A DNA stretch of 64,000 nt from Pseudomonas yangonensis (lineage in GTDB: Bacteria; Pseudomonadota; Gammaproteobacteria; Pseudomonadales; Pseudomonadaceae), in assembly GCF_009932725.1 (NCBI RefSeq), contig NZ_BLJU01000002.1, forward strand, positions 186,001 through 250,000, in the 5' to 3' direction. The notes under the pieces were generated by a model, which was not told where the DNA came from, searched no databases, and was given only the letters and a program-made list of their open reading frames with translations. A program made the translations under genes and the position numbers. This document shows positions 63,604 to 64,000 of this stretch, one piece after another (positions within the stretch are counted from its first letter, which is position 1; every line of letters begins with the position of its first letter).

Positions 63604-64000
63604 CAATGCTCTTCACAGACGCGGTCGCGCCCGGTCTGTTTGGCCCGGTACAGGGCGCGGTCGGTGCGGCCTAGCAGGTCGTGTAGCGCTTCGCCCGGCC
63701 GCCACTGGCTGAGGCCGAGGCTGACGGTGACCTGCAGCGCTTCACCGCTTACCGGGTAGCGCTGATCGGCACAGTGCTGACGCACCTTTTCCGCCAGTTC
63801 GTGGGCAGCGTGGCGGTCGGTGTTCTTCAGCAGCAGGATGAATTCCTCACCGCCCCAGCGGCAGAGAATGTCGGACTGGCGCAGCGTCGCGCGCAGTCGT
63901 TCGGCGAAGCGGCGCAGTACCTCGTCGCCGGCCAGGTGGCCGTGCTGGTCGTTGATCAGCTTGAAGTTGTCCAGATCCAGCATCACCGCAGACAACGGGC
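63603..64000 (-). CDS. GGDEF-domain diguanylate cyclase (partial, 5' end beyond the window)
   Basis: Only the C-terminal part is present: LDLDNFKLINDQHGHLAGDEVLRRFAERL, then the active-site loop WGGEEFILLL, and VTVSLGLSQW with RTDRALYRAKQTGRDRV at the end. The GGEEF motif is competent for c-di-GMP synthesis. The RxxD inhibitory motif is absent in the expected place before GGEEF (RATLRQSDIL has RQSD, which could serve). The sensory N-terminus is outside the window. Confidence 0.9.
   Translation of the reverse strand, partial: PLSAVMLDLDNFKLINDQHGHLAGDEVLRRFAERLRATLRQSDILCRWGGEEFILLLKNTDRHAAHELAEKVRQHCADQRYPVSGEALQVTVSLGLSQWRPGEALHDLLGRTDRALYRAKQTGRDRVCEEH

Overview
The window is about 64 kb of high-GC bacterial chromosome from a Pseudomonas-type gammaproteobacterium. 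The evidence is the Entner-Doudoroff gene edd facing gap across HexR-type operators, an rdgC / FKBP / EAL-CBS-GGDEF / prc block in an order I recall from P. aeruginosa, phaG, an OprD-family porin, a GcsR-type regulator beside gcv genes, and several REP palindrome families between genes. I would guess the mendocina/oleovorans side of the genus, but that is inference.

Layout. 0-6.2 kb: DHFR-like protein, CigR-like protein, DEAD-box helicase, ABC exporter, YdjM-type membrane protein, arfB. 6.2-10.1 kb: repeat-rich gap, then mgsA-gap divergent from edd with two HexR-like sites. 10.3-18.7 kb: rdgC, tRNA-Val and tRNA-Asp, FKBP lipoprotein, YkvA protein, small HTH operon, EAL-CBS-GGDDF protein, prc. 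18.8-22.2 kb: quinone oxidoreductase and ahpC/ahpF with an OxyR-like site. 22.3-27.7 kb: a TonB receptor / O-methyltransferase / RhtX-FptX-like permease operon with a divergent PchR-like AraC regulator, probably a siderophore or metallophore uptake locus. 27.8-29.7 kb: ureidoglycine aminohydrolase and a LysR regulator. 29.7-36.1 kb: ABC importer with two phosphatase-type enzymes and a divergent GntR/UTRA regulator, probably for an organophosphorus compound. 36.3-41.1 kb: YciI / DUF899 / SnoaL-like operon, Sel1 lipoprotein, M14 carboxypeptidase, OprD porin. 41.8-42.9 kb: soxR and a divergent flavoprotein across a textbook SoxR box. 43.1-50.2 kb: gcvH-gcvP-gcvT with a sigma54 promoter and GcsR-like sites, divergent sodC, and gcsR itself. 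50.3-55.3 kb: small protein, endA, Na+/solute symporter, DsbA-like protein, MscS channel.

55.5-61.3 kb is a 5.7-kb integrated element at the 3' end of tRNA-Gly(CCC), bounded by 26-bp direct repeats. It has a tyrosine integrase, a Pf-type filamentous-phage replication protein, small early DNA-binding genes and two paralogous repressors, but no coat, adsorption or Zot genes. It also carries two AT-rich membrane-protein cargo genes, putative integrase arm sites, a lysogeny-switch-like operator cluster and strong hairpins before rep. It looks like a capsid-less Pf relative, either a satellite or a deletion derivative, and is the most unusual part of the window. 61.4-64 kb returns to chromosome: phaG, rsuA, a CWC-family protein and a partial diguanylate cyclase.
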